Virus record (IMG/VR): IMGVR_UViG_3300020215_000091
Span: 1-41,009 of that record
DNA length: 41,009 nt
Reading direction: 5' to 3' (one strand)
From: a virus
The notes below the pieces were generated by a model. The model had not been told where the DNA came from. It ran no database searches and saw only the letters and a list, made by a program, of their open reading frames with translations. Positions 27,120 through 35,427 of this stretch are shown here, in pieces. Both the position numbers and the translations under genes were made by a program. How positions within the stretch are numbered: position 1 is the first letter of the stretch; every line of letters starts with the position of its first letter.

Positions 27120-29666
27120 CTAGTGACTTGATTTTCCAAACCGGCATCCGCGCGGCGTCACGGTCTGGTTGCTTGAAGGTGCGGACGTGATGTTGATGCC
27201 GGGTATTGACGTTGCTTCCATGTACTTCTTGTCATCGGTGTCGAAGAGCTCGAGGCTGAAGGTCCCGGTTGTCCCAAGGGAAGCTGGAAGTCCGACGTTC
27301 GAGATGCTTAAAGTGTAGGCGCCGTAAAACTCGGAGTTCCCGTCGCCCGCGCGTTCGCACGTGATGACCTGGCCGTTCACGGTGCAGGCGCTCCAAGTGC
27401 CTGAAATGGTCGAGGAGGAGGCCGCCGACGTCCCGCCCGAGTTCAGCGTGAAGCCGGACGGCAGCGTGATCTTAAAGTAATCGGTGTGGACAATCTCCCC
27501 GATGAAGCGCGGGATCGTGAAATTAAAGGTAAGCGTCGTGTTCGAGGACTGAACGAGCGTGCCGGCCGTGACCGACGTGTTTGTAAAGCGCCCATAGTCC
27601 TTGTGGAAGCCGGCATCCGGGCTTGTAGCCACGTCATCTTCCACGCCCGAGGCGCGGGTCGTGCCGCGGACCCCATAGGTGCCGATATCGTCTTTGACTT
27701 CCTGGTGGAGCCAGGAGGGGTACGTCACGGCAACCGGCCCCCCGATATCAATGGCGGCCGACCCGTTCGGGAGTTTGGGGTCCGGGACCACCCCGGCGAC
27801 GGTCGAGTCCGTCGTGATGGGAAGGCTCGCCGGGTTCACGGAGTTGGCTTCCTCCCCGGTCGCCGTCTGCCAGCTGGCCAGGGTCGTCGCGGAGCCGGAA
27901 AAGAGCGTCGAGGATCCGCCGCGGCGGTAGTACACGTTCCGGTTGCCGGTGAAGGTGTTCCCGGCGGGCATCGAGGCGCAGACGTTTCCGTTGTCGCAGA
28001 TAATAACCGAGTGATTCATCGCCCAGGAGTCGTTATTCGATGAAATGTCCACGATCCGGAAGGCGTAATCGAAGTTCGTGGAGGAGGTTCCGGCAGCTAC
28101 GACGGTTAAAAACCGAAGGTCGATCCCCGTGAGATTCGCAGTCGACGAGTTGGCGTTGTCGAGACCGAACCCCGCCCAATGGTTGTCGTAGATCAGACTG
28201 TTCCACCACCAGATGTTGTACGTGGGCTTGGTTGAAGGGTGTTCCGAGCCGATATGCAAGCCAAGACGCGCCCCATTGGCCAGGCCGTGCCCCTGCCCGG
28301 CGCCGCAGACTTCGATGCCATAGCCAAAAACGTCGTGGGAGCCGTCGATATAGAAGGCTGCGTCAAAGGATGGCGTGGTCCTCGAAGTGCCGTTGTTGCA
28401 CGTGTAACCCCTTAAATAAACGGTCTGGATCGCGTTTGAGTTCGCCCCGAAGTCGAGGTCGTCGACCCCGGCCATCCGGCCGTTCGTACTTTTAAAGTGC
28501 GTGTAGCCGTTGTAGGCGCCGCCGTAGTTGGTGATCGGCTGGCCCGCGTTTCCCCCGCCGGCGTAGGCCGAGCCGTAGCTTGTTTTCAGGCGGTAAGACC
28601 AGCTCGACGAGGCGTTTTCACCGGAGCCGGCAAGCTCGGCATAGAAAAGGTGCGAATCCCGGGCTGAGGCGATGATCTCGAGGTTTAGATCCTCGGTATT
28701 GGTGCCTGATGCGGAGTAGCCGACGCCGTTGGAAGCAATGATCGTGATATCCCGAAACCGGATCCCGATGGCCTTTGTTTCGTCATTCGTCGACCTTAAA
28801 AGCCCGCGGTCTCCGGTGCCGGAGTAATGCGTGAAATTTCCAATCCGGACGCTCGAGGTCGAGGGGTCTAGGTTTCCTTCAAGGCGTACGTAGAGCGTGT
28901 TCGATTCGCGCTTAAAAGTGCCTTCCTGAAGGGACGAGACCTGGCCGCCCCACCATCCGAGGCCCTTGTGGACGCCGTTGTCGAGGTAGGAGACGGTTTT
29001 AAGGTGCGTCTGCGTCTGCGCGGCGGATTGGACATAGACCCCGGGCGTGTAGAACTGAACCCCGGAACCGTTCGAGGTGATGTCGATCGCGGCGCCGTAC
29101 CGCGTGGCCGAGACCTTGAACGAGCCGGTAGGCGCGGGATCCCCGCCGTTTGAGCCCGTGCCGCGGATGTAATAGGTCGTGTCGGCCGTCAGACCCCCCG
29201 GCATAGAGCCTGTCGCGGAGAAGCGGATTTCGTCCCCGGTGCCGAATCCGTGGCTTGCGAACGTGAACGTGTCGGTTGAGGCGTCAACCGTGATGTTCGA
29301 CTTGACCGTGGAGGCCGACCATCCGGTCGACGTGACCGGGGCGCCGTAGAGAATCGGGTTCGCCCCGGATCCGTAGGCCTGGACGTAGATCGGGTTCGAT
29401 GCGCAGCTTGTCGCGGTCGAGGCCCCGGCGACAAACTCGGCGATGGAGCCTTCCCAGGTCTTCCCGCGCTTCAAATTGATCGTGCTGCCGCACTCGACCC
29501 CGTTGGCGTAGTAGGAGGTGCCTTTTAAGTCCGTACAGGGCGAGGCCAGGGAACACGTCGCGTAGTTTGAGACCGACGAGTCGAAGTAGAGATTGACCGG
29601 CGCGGCCAAGGCCGGCGCGGTAAACGCGCCAAAGACAAGCGTTAAGAAAACGAGTGTCTTACGCAA
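27120..29666 (-). CDS. Large exported beta-helix, tailspike-like protein
   Basis: 848 aa. TTG 29666 starts a textbook signal peptide (MRKTLVFLTLVFGAFTAPALA, cleavage before AP). The body is rich in Ser, Gly, Asn and Thr with repeats of short beta-strands and long Asn/Gly turns, like pectate-lyase-type right-handed helices of tailspikes. The last 150 residues (ITLPSGFTLNSGGT onward) look like a separate Ig-like adhesin domain. Cysteines come in close pairs (CSLASPC, CDNGNVC), as expected for a protein that forms disulfides after export. Confidence 0.7.
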   Translation of the reverse strand: MRKTLVFLTLVFGAFTAPALAAPVNLYFDSSVSNYATCSLASPCTDLKGTSYYANGVECGSTINLKRGKTWEGSIAEFVAGASTATSCASNPIYVQAYGSGANPILYGAPVTSTGWSASTVKSNITVDASTDTFTFASHGFGTGDEIRFSATGSMPGGLTADTTYYIRGTGSNGGDPAPTGSFKVSATRYGAAIDITSNGSGVQFYTPGVYVQSAAQTQTHLKTVSYLDNGVHKGLGWWGGQVSSLQEGTFKRESNTLYVRLEGNLDPSTSSVRIGNFTHYSGTGDRGLLRSTNDETKAIGIRFRDITIIASNGVGYSASGTNTEDLNLEIIASARDSHLFYAELAGSGENASSSWSYRLKTSYGSAYAGGGNAGQPITNYGGAYNGYTHFKSTNGRMAGVDDLDFGANSNAIQTVYLRGYTCNNGTSRTTPSFDAAFYIDGSHDVFGYGIEVCGAGQGHGLANGARLGLHIGSEHPSTKPTYNIWWWNSLIYDNHWAGFGLDNANSSTANLTGIDLRFLTVVAAGTSSTNFDYAFRIVDISSNNDSWAMNHSVIICDNGNVCASMPAGNTFTGNRNVYYRRGGSSTLFSGSATTLASWQTATGEEANSVNPASLPITTDSTVAGVVPDPKLPNGSAAIDIGGPVAVTYPSWLHQEVKDDIGTYGVRGTTRASGVEDDVATSPDAGFHKDYGRFTNTSVTAGTLVQSSNTTLTFNFTIPRFIGEIVHTDYFKITLPSGFTLNSGGTSAASSSTISGTWSACTVNGQVITCERAGDGNSEFYGAYTLSISNVGLPASLGTTGTFSLELFDTDDKKYMEATSIPGINITSAPSSNQTVTPRGCRFGKSSH

Positions 29667-30876
29667 ACTCGCACTCTATGAAACCGCCGGACGTTCCGGT
29701 GCCGGTGGGGCTCGAGGCGGCGACGGACTCGACGCTCAAATCATCGGTGTTCGCCGTGAACGACACCCCTGTCGCATCGGTGTCGCAGGCGTCGGTTGTG
29801 GAGCCTGAAAGAACCACTTGAATCGCCGCATCCGCGGTGCCGTTTTTATTGATAGAGACGGTCCAGGTGCCCGGGTTCGGCGCGTTCTGGACGCTGTAGC
29901 ACATTTTTTTGCAAACGATGTTGGACGGCGGCCGGAAGCGCCGGACGTTATTTTCAGTCGTGTTCGAGACCGCGCCCATCGCGTAGTAGTGGGTCAGCGT
30001 GTTCGAGCTGTTGCCGTAGAACGGAATGAGAAACTTCGCGGTTGCGGGTAAAGTTTCAATCTTGTCGCGCACGGCATCCTTCGTTGGCACGCTGTTATCG
30101 CCGTTCCAGCCGGTCGCGTCATAGGCCTCGGTCGGAACGATGAAGTCCGCGGTTGTCGTGAGCGTTGCGCTGCCGGCGGTCAGCGTGTGGTCGGTGCCGG
30201 AAAGGTTAAACGTGATGGGGTACGTGGCCGCGGTGCCGTCGCCGAAGGTCGAGGCGTTCGAGCCGCCGAAGATCACATCCGCGTCGAACGTCGCGTTGCC
30301 GGTGACGTGGAGCGTTCCCGAGACCTGAAGACGCGCATCCGGAGTCGTGGTCCCGATGCCGACGTTCCCGGCTGTCGGCTGAAGGATAACGTAGCTTGTC
30401 GTGCGCGTGGCGCTCGAGGTGCCGTGAATCGTGATGTCGCCGTTGTCGGCGCTTGAGCCGTAGACGAGCGGCGCCGTGATTTGCGTCGTGAAGGTCGGGG
30501 ACGTGCCGAAGACCATGGAGCCAGACCCCGTCTCGTCTGAAATGGCCGAGGCGATGCCGACCGAAGTGGTAACGCCTGAGGCCGTTGCGCCATCGCCCAC
30601 ATAGACGCCCGTAAGGACAGGGAGCTGAACAACCAAATCGTCCAGGGTGTTTAAGGCATCCTGGACCGTGTCATCGGACGAATCGAGATTGCCGTCAAAG
30701 CTTGATGTCTGGACGTTGACACTCGACGCGCTTAAAGACGAGCCTGCAACTTGTACCTTTAGCGGGTTGTTGGCCGTGCCTATCTCATCGCCGTCGCCCT
30801 CGACCAGCGTGGCCCGAGGGGCTGCGGCGCAGCTCGACTGAATCAACAAAAGCGCAAGAAGTAGGGTTTTCTTCAT
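29659..30876 (-). CDS. Fibre-like protein with signal peptide and VEGDGDEIG motif
   Basis: 405 aa from ATG 30876. MKKTLLLALLLIQSSCAAAP is a signal peptide, possibly with a poor lipobox (QSSC). TLVEGDGDEIGTANNPLKV follows at once, the motif shared with two neighbours. The middle has GNVGIGTTTPDARLQVSG and repetitive beta segments as in phage fibres and bacterial surface proteins. The C-terminal domain holds paired cysteines (CKKMC, ACDTD, ECEFA). The frame extends further upstream but crosses the previous gene. Confidence 0.7.
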   Translation of the reverse strand: MKKTLLLALLLIQSSCAAAPRATLVEGDGDEIGTANNPLKVQVAGSSLSASSVNVQTSSFDGNLDSSDDTVQDALNTLDDLVVQLPVLTGVYVGDGATASGVTTSVGIASAISDETGSGSMVFGTSPTFTTQITAPLVYGSSADNGDITIHGTSSATRTTSYVILQPTAGNVGIGTTTPDARLQVSGTLHVTGNATFDADVIFGGSNASTFGDGTAATYPITFNLSGTDHTLTAGSATLTTTADFIVPTEAYDATGWNGDNSVPTKDAVRDKIETLPATAKFLIPFYGNSSNTLTHYYAMGAVSNTTENNVRRFRPPSNIVCKKMCYSVQNAPNPGTWTVSINKNGTADAAIQVVLSGSTTDACDTDATGVSFTANTDDLSVESVAASSPTGTGTSGGFIECEFA

Positions 30877-30878
30877 GT

Positions 30879-31154
30879 TTAGCTGATGACAACCGCCAGG
30901 GATGAACTTTGTTGCTGTGTGGTCATTGCCGTCTCCGTTGCTTGCTCGACTTCGTACTGCGTCACCGTATCCTTGATGTGCTGGATGATCCCGCGCTTCA
31001 TGCACGCGCCCTTTGTTTCGTTCGGGAGGCATCCTGTAGCGGCGGTGTAGGAGTCGCGGATCCTTCCGACCTTGTCATCCGGAATCGTGAGCGTGATTTC
31101 GGCGGCGTGGGCGGTTTGGGTTACAAAAAGAATGGATAGAACGATTTTTTTCAT
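30879..31154 (-). CDS. Small exported protein, 91 aa
   Basis: ATG 31154 with AAAGGAG upstream. MKKIVLSILFVTQTAHA is a signal peptide ending in AHA. The mature part begins AEITLTIPDDKVGRIRDSYT and has two cysteines (GCLP, GACMK) that could form one disulfide. The C-terminus is Gln/Ser-rich. Similar IPDD-type proteins without signal peptide occur beside phage tail genes. Probably a chaperone or subunit of the neighbouring fibres. Confidence 0.65.
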   Translation of the reverse strand: MKKIVLSILFVTQTAHAAEITLTIPDDKVGRIRDSYTAATGCLPNETKGACMKRGIIQHIKDTVTQYEVEQATETAMTTQQQSSSLAVVIS

Positions 31155-31164
31155 GGTTTCTCCT

Positions 31165-32772
31165 TTAAGCGCAATTTGCATCTGTGCCAGACGAGATTCC
31201 CTGCCACGCCGCGCCGTCGTAGAAGCAAAGCTCGTCTGGCGTCGGCGTCGAATCGACGTAGATGTCTCCGCTAGCCGCGCTTGCCGGCGGGGAGGCTTGC
31301 GGGTTTAATCGCATGGCTCCTGAAAGCCGCGCGCGGCCACCGGCCGGCGTTAGGACAAGATCGCCACCGACCGTATCAATCCGTCCGTCTGTCTGGTCGT
31401 GGTAGATCGTGACGGCGTCCGTCGGCGTTGCGGCATCCGCGGATTGAATGCGAAGGGTCGGGTTGGTGACAAGACCGACTCCAAAATTCGTGTTTATGTC
31501 AGCACTCTCAACGATCATAAAATTTCCCGATCCAAGAGTTGCCGAGTTTAATATGAGGCCAAATTTAAATGAATCGTTGGTTTCCGCAGTATCAAATTGC
31601 GCTTGCACTTGAGTTGAACCGCCCCACGCCGTATTGTTGTTAGAGTTTATATATAAATTTGTATCTATTACTAAGGAATCGGCGCTATCTAAGGTGATTG
31701 AGACTGCGCTTGATTCAAGATCAACGGTCATGCTGTTGTTGTTCGTGTTGCCGATCCCGGCAATCGACAAAATACCGGCGGCTCCCGAGAGAGAAACCCC
31801 GGCGGATCCGCCAAGCTGAGAAATCGACCCCGAAATTGCCTGGTTTCCGGTCAACGATAGATCACCGCCGCTTGGAGCGACTGTCAGATCGCCGCTCGAT
31901 GAAAGGGTAAAGTCGGCCTTATTCGTTGCCGACCCGTCCGAATCGTTGTAAGTGAGGCGCAGGTTTTGGCCGGTGGCGTGGTTGACTTCGAGCGCCATGT
32001 CCGGAGAGGTTGCGGCGATGCCGACGTTTCCGCCGAAATAGCTTTTGGCCGTGCCTGCGTTGTAGAGCGCCCAGGTGTTCGCTGCCGCAGCGGTATTCGT
32101 GTGGATCGCGTAGTCCGTGGTTCCGGCGGTTTGGGATTCGACCTTAATCCCGTAGTTCGTGGTAAGCGTCCCGCCGCCGTCATTGGTTGCGGAGGAGACG
32201 CGGATGCCGTAGGCGCTCGTCATCGTGCCTGAGCCTGAATTTCCGTACCCTTCGACCCAGTAGCCGATGGCTTCAAGGACGTTGGAATTGGATTCATTCA
32301 TCGCCCAGGCGTCCACGCCGACAAGAAGCTCTCCCGTCCCTGTGCCGTAGTGGGTGGACTCGCCGTAAAGCCCGAGCATCGCGCCGAAGTTTTTGTTGTT
32401 CGTGGCTTTCGTCCAGGCGATTGCGGCGGCTGAGTATAAAAGAACCGTCGTGTTGTTGGCGTTTAGGTCAAAAAGTGTCCCGGCTTGGAGCCCAATGAGA
32501 TAGTCTTTCGAGGTGTCCGAAAGCGTGTGTTCGTTGTTGAGGCCCAAGCTGAACGTGCTGGATGGGTACACGCCCGTCGTGTCGTCCACGGCGGCCAGGT
32601 CGCCGAAAGCGACATGCCCGGAAACGTCCAAAGAATTTACCGTTACCTTGAGCGGGTTTCCGGTCACGCCGAGTTCGTCCCCGTCGCCCTCTACAAGCGT
32701 TACCCGCGGCGCGGCAAAGGCAGACGCCGCCAGGAGCATTGAAAGAAGCGAAAACGCCGCGAGCTTTTTCAT
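31165..32772 (-). CDS. Large fibre-like protein with signal peptide and VEGDGDELG motif
   Basis: 535 aa. The signal peptide MKKLAAFSLLSMLLAASAFA is followed by APRVTLVEGDGDELGVTGNP. The body is repetitive beta-rich sequence with GGNVGIAATSPDMALEVNHA, then NLRLTYNDSDGSATNKADFT and DLTVAPSGGDLSLTGN, common in trimeric phage fibres. The C-terminal GDIYVDSTPTPDELCFYDGA is a fibre-tip-like module. Its ATG overlaps the stop of the 46-aa gene (ATGA), so the five exported proteins probably form one transcription unit. Confidence 0.7.
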   Translation of the reverse strand: MKKLAAFSLLSMLLAASAFAAPRVTLVEGDGDELGVTGNPLKVTVNSLDVSGHVAFGDLAAVDDTTGVYPSSTFSLGLNNEHTLSDTSKDYLIGLQAGTLFDLNANNTTVLLYSAAAIAWTKATNNKNFGAMLGLYGESTHYGTGTGELLVGVDAWAMNESNSNVLEAIGYWVEGYGNSGSGTMTSAYGIRVSSATNDGGGTLTTNYGIKVESQTAGTTDYAIHTNTAAAANTWALYNAGTAKSYFGGNVGIAATSPDMALEVNHATGQNLRLTYNDSDGSATNKADFTLSSSGDLTVAPSGGDLSLTGNQAISGSISQLGGSAGVSLSGAAGILSIAGIGNTNNNSMTVDLESSAVSITLDSADSLVIDTNLYINSNNNTAWGGSTQVQAQFDTAETNDSFKFGLILNSATLGSGNFMIVESADINTNFGVGLVTNPTLRIQSADAATPTDAVTIYHDQTDGRIDTVGGDLVLTPAGGRARLSGAMRLNPQASPPASAASGDIYVDSTPTPDELCFYDGAAWQGISSGTDANCA

Positions 32773-32909
32773 ACGATCTCCACGACGACAGGATTGTTGG
32801 TCGTTCCGATTTCAACGCCGTTTCCATTGACAAGCGTGATGCCGGCAGCGGCCCAGGCGGTTCCGACCAGCGCGGCCCCACAAAAAAAGCCCACGATAAA
32901 GTTTTTCAT
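32769..32909 (-). CDS. 46-aa exported miniprotein: signal peptide plus shared motif only
   Basis: MKNFIVGFFCGAALVGTAWA is a signal peptide; the mature part is just 26 residues, GITLVNGNGVEIGTTNNP plus VVVEIV. This is the N-terminal motif of the two large fibre-like proteins, here alone. Its ATG is five bases from a possible -10 box (32915-32920). It may cap or nucleate assembly of the larger proteins, or bind the same partner. Confidence 0.65.
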   Translation of the reverse strand: MKNFIVGFFCGAALVGTAWAAAGITLVNGNGVEIGTTNNPVVVEIV

Positions 32910-32914
32910 GTTTG

Positions 32915-32943
32915 TAAATACCTATGGCTTAATAACTTATGAA
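32915..32943 (-). promoter_or_regulatory. Candidate promoter of the exported-fibre operon
   Basis: On the minus strand TTCATA (32938-32943) and TATTTA (32915-32920), spacing 17, with ATAGGTAT across the -10 as at P2. Weaker boxes than P1 and P2. The start codon lies five bases past the -10. Confidence 0.4.
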
Positions 32944-32950
32944 TTTATTA

Positions 32951-33043
32951 GGCGCTTTTTCCCCATTTCGCCGGGGAGCGTGTAAACTAGAAGCGCCTTA
33001 TAGGACTTGCGGTTTGCCCGCGGAGGGCATCTGGGAGGAGCTA
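32951..33043 (+). promoter_or_regulatory. Hairpin-rich leader of the plus-strand island
   Basis: GGCGCTT (32951-32957) pairs with AAGCGCC (32991-32997), with CCCC/GGGG nested inside. TGTAAACT near 32983 could be an extended -10. Further stems GCGG/CCGC and TGCCC/GGGCA precede the GGGAGG ribosome site at 33033. No -35 stands out. Confidence 0.4.
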
Positions 33044-33322
33044 TTGGTCTGGTACTTAAAACCGATCTTTAATACCACTTGCGCGACTTGTAATCAGCCG
33101 TTCGATATCCCCTTTCCACTTGAAACAAACAAGCCGTTCTTTGCCTGCTGCCAATCGTGCGGCATAAAATACAAAATTGAGCTCAAAAAAGATTACGGAC
33201 ACTTTGAGAACTACAAAAGCCAAGTAAAAAATACAGCAGAGCTAATAAGTAAACTTTCCGAGAGTCAGTTAATAGATATTCTCGGCCTTTCTTTTCTCGT
33301 GGAAATAGAGCAGGTCGATTAA
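33044..33322 (+). CDS. Plus-strand moron gene with four-cysteine zinc site
   Basis: 92 aa from TTG 33044, five bases after GGAGG; the ATG at 32939 opens the same frame but crosses the hairpin leader. CATCNQPFDIPFPL and CCQSCGIKYKI give a CxxC...CxxC zinc site, followed by helices (NTAELISKLSESQLIDIL). Base composition is much more AT-rich than its neighbours and the strand is opposite, typical of a recently gained moron. Possible lysogenic-conversion or defence gene; no family recognised. Confidence 0.65.
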   Translation: MVWYLKPIFNTTCATCNQPFDIPFPLETNKPFFACCQSCGIKYKIELKKDYGHFENYKSQVKNTAELISKLSESQLIDILGLSFLVEIEQVD

Positions 33323-33383
33323 TGGTTGCTACAAAATCGTCAAACTCATTATCGAGTGTATTCATTTGGAGGCAAAGAAACTA

Positions 33384-33554
33384 ATGGCTTTCTGGATCGT
33401 TGGTTTTGTTTTAGTGGCGTTTTTCATGTCATTAGTGTTCACGCCTTGGTACATCGGCCTTGCGGTTCTGGCTGCACTATTTGCTGTCATTAAATTTCTC
33501 GAATTCAGCCATAAGTGCGCTGATCGCGAAGAATCTAAGACTAAGCATCTTTAG
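33384..33554 (+). CDS. Plus-strand moron gene, two-span membrane protein, 56 aa
   Basis: ATG 33384 follows GGAGG by 11 bases; an in-frame TTG at 33366 is less likely. AFWIVGFVLVAFFMSLVF and IGLAVLAALFAVIKFLEF are two membrane spans with a short PWY turn between them; the tail is charged. It is codirectional with the zinc-site gene 61 bases upstream and converges on the ejection-protein gene with a 14-base overlap. Possibly a membrane partner of its neighbour. Confidence 0.6.
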   Translation: MAFWIVGFVLVAFFMSLVFTPWYIGLAVLAALFAVIKFLEFSHKCADREESKTKHL

Positions 33555-35427
33555 AAGCCTCGCCGATCCTCGCCGCGCGACCGGCAGTCGCGAATCTCGG
33601 AGCCAGCCTTTCTGACGATGCTCTCGTAGCGCGTCCAGCCGGCGCAAGGGGCCATCCCTTACCGAGTAATTCCTGACCTGTCTTTGAGCCGAGGAATTTT
33701 GAGATCATCGCGTCTCCGCCGATGAAGTAAAGCGCTTTGACAGGGTTTGTAAACAAAAGGGTAGCCTCTGCTGCCAGTCTGGTTAGAAACGCCGTTTGCG
33801 AACCGCTAGCGATCTTTTCCGCCTTACCCATCCCACGAGTAACCGTCCCAAGATCCTTAACGATCTTGTATTGATCGGGTGTAAGGATCGTTTTCAGTTT
33901 TGCATCCCCATATTTTTCAATCTGTCTTGTCACGCCGTGTGGAGTAAACGCTCCATTCGCGTTCTTAGAGGCCTTAAAAAACTCCTCAAGAAACGCTGAC
34001 TGCACCTGTGGGATGTTGTCTTTTCCGATGATCTCGTAAATCTTGGGTATATCCTCAATTGACGTGGTTGGGCTCGTCAGGGCTGGCACGATCTTGTCGT
34101 ATTGGCCGGCCTTACCAAGATCAAAAATCTTTTCTCCATAAACGCTGTTGAGCTTGTCGATCCCCTGCTTATAAAACGCATTAGCAGTTTGAATCGACTT
34201 TGCAAGGTCTGGCCTTTGTTGGATAATCGCCGCGTCCAGGTCATCGGAGAGACTAGCGACAAGCTTCTTTAAAGTGGCCTTGTTTCCGGTCGCAACGGGA
34301 TCGGAGATGTTATTAATTTTTTCGTTCAGCTCACGAATCGCCGCTTGCACCTTTTTTCCATTCAAAGGCACGTTGATTACTTCGCCCTTTTCGATCGTCC
34401 CAAGGTAAGGGTCCTGGATCTCTCTCTTGACCGTCTTTTTCGGATCTAAACCTTCTCGAAGATTTTTGAAGTAGGCTATGTCTTGAGCAGACCCAAGAAG
34501 CTCCGCAGCATCCCTTTTGTTGGCCAGGACAGAGTCAATAAACTCAAGTGACTTTGACGGATTTACTTCAATGATGCGGCCATCACGAGGCAAAATAGCG
34601 TCTTCGTATAGCTGATTTTTAATTCTCATGAAGTTTGCGCGATAAGCCTCGGCTCCTTTATGCACATTCATGCCAGCCGTAACGAGGTCAGGCGACTTCC
34701 CTGTTTTCTTGACTATCGCGTCTGCGATTTGACTCATCCGCTCTTGGGCACGCGCAATCTTATCCTGGACGCCGCCTCCAAAAAGACCCTTGCCAGCGAG
34801 CGCTTCAATGGCAGGAACGGCCCGGCTGTTAGAAATTGCGGACGCCGGAAGATCAACGCCTAAATTCCTTCCAGCGTCGACGACGTCGGCGTCAACCTTT
34901 GATGCAAAAGGAGCGATTTTTCGCCCGGCCATAGCCGCCTCAGCGCCCTTGCCAAGCAATGATACCGTCCCGGCAATGGGGTCAATGGCGTTTCCGGTTT
35001 TTGCGGCTAGATTCCCGAGCGCTTCCAGACGGCCTACGCGCCCAACCTGGCCAATCTTAGCCGCAGCGGCGCCACCACCACTCGCCAGCATCGCCAGGTC
35101 CGCGAGCGCTCCGACAGGATCTTCAAGAAGCGTCGTCTTCGCAAGATCTGGGCTTCCGTACCTATCCCTATAAACATTCGCAAGACTGTCGACATAGCGC
35201 TCTTGCGGTTGCACTCCTGGGATCATCTTTTGACCTGCCCCAATAGCCAAACCGCCAAGAGCTTTAACGGTCTCAATCGGGTGCATCACGGCATTGGCGA
35301 TGCTTCCAATGAATTCACCGCCGCTTCTTGCAAGCGTCGTGCCTGGCGCCGTCATGAGATTGGGCTTGTCTTCCGTTTCGATCTCGTAAACGGACCCGTC
35401 CTCGAGCTCGACTTCCCAGATCGCCAT
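33541..35427 (-). CDS. Large internal virion/DNA-ejection protein
   Basis: 628 aa. Begins MAIWEVELEDGSVYEIETED. An N-terminal Gly/Ala-rich region with hydrophobic patches (ALGGLAIGAGQKMIPGVQ; LASGGGAAAAKIG) could enter a membrane; the rest is long helices with many Lys/Asp residues. It is the last of three consecutive genes after the tail genes, the usual place for podovirus ejection proteins that form a channel through the host envelope. No lytic domain was found in it. Confidence 0.65.
   Translation of the reverse strand: MAIWEVELEDGSVYEIETEDKPNLMTAPGTTLARSGGEFIGSIANAVMHPIETVKALGGLAIGAGQKMIPGVQPQERYVDSLANVYRDRYGSPDLAKTTLLEDPVGALADLAMLASGGGAAAAKIGQVGRVGRLEALGNLAAKTGNAIDPIAGTVSLLGKGAEAAMAGRKIAPFASKVDADVVDAGRNLGVDLPASAISNSRAVPAIEALAGKGLFGGGVQDKIARAQERMSQIADAIVKKTGKSPDLVTAGMNVHKGAEAYRANFMRIKNQLYEDAILPRDGRIIEVNPSKSLEFIDSVLANKRDAAELLGSAQDIAYFKNLREGLDPKKTVKREIQDPYLGTIEKGEVINVPLNGKKVQAAIRELNEKINNISDPVATGNKATLKKLVASLSDDLDAAIIQQRPDLAKSIQTANAFYKQGIDKLNSVYGEKIFDLGKAGQYDKIVPALTSPTTSIEDIPKIYEIIGKDNIPQVQSAFLEEFFKASKNANGAFTPHGVTRQIEKYGDAKLKTILTPDQYKIVKDLGTVTRGMGKAEKIASGSQTAFLTRLAAEATLLFTNPVKALYFIGGDAMISKFLGSKTGQELLGKGWPLAPAGRATRASSERLAPRFATAGRAARIGEASKDA

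Noticed and set aside
32939-33043. N-terminal extension of the plus-strand zinc gene from ATG 32939
   Set aside because: It would translate through a stable hairpin leader with no ribosome site. TTG 33044 has GGAGG at five bases.
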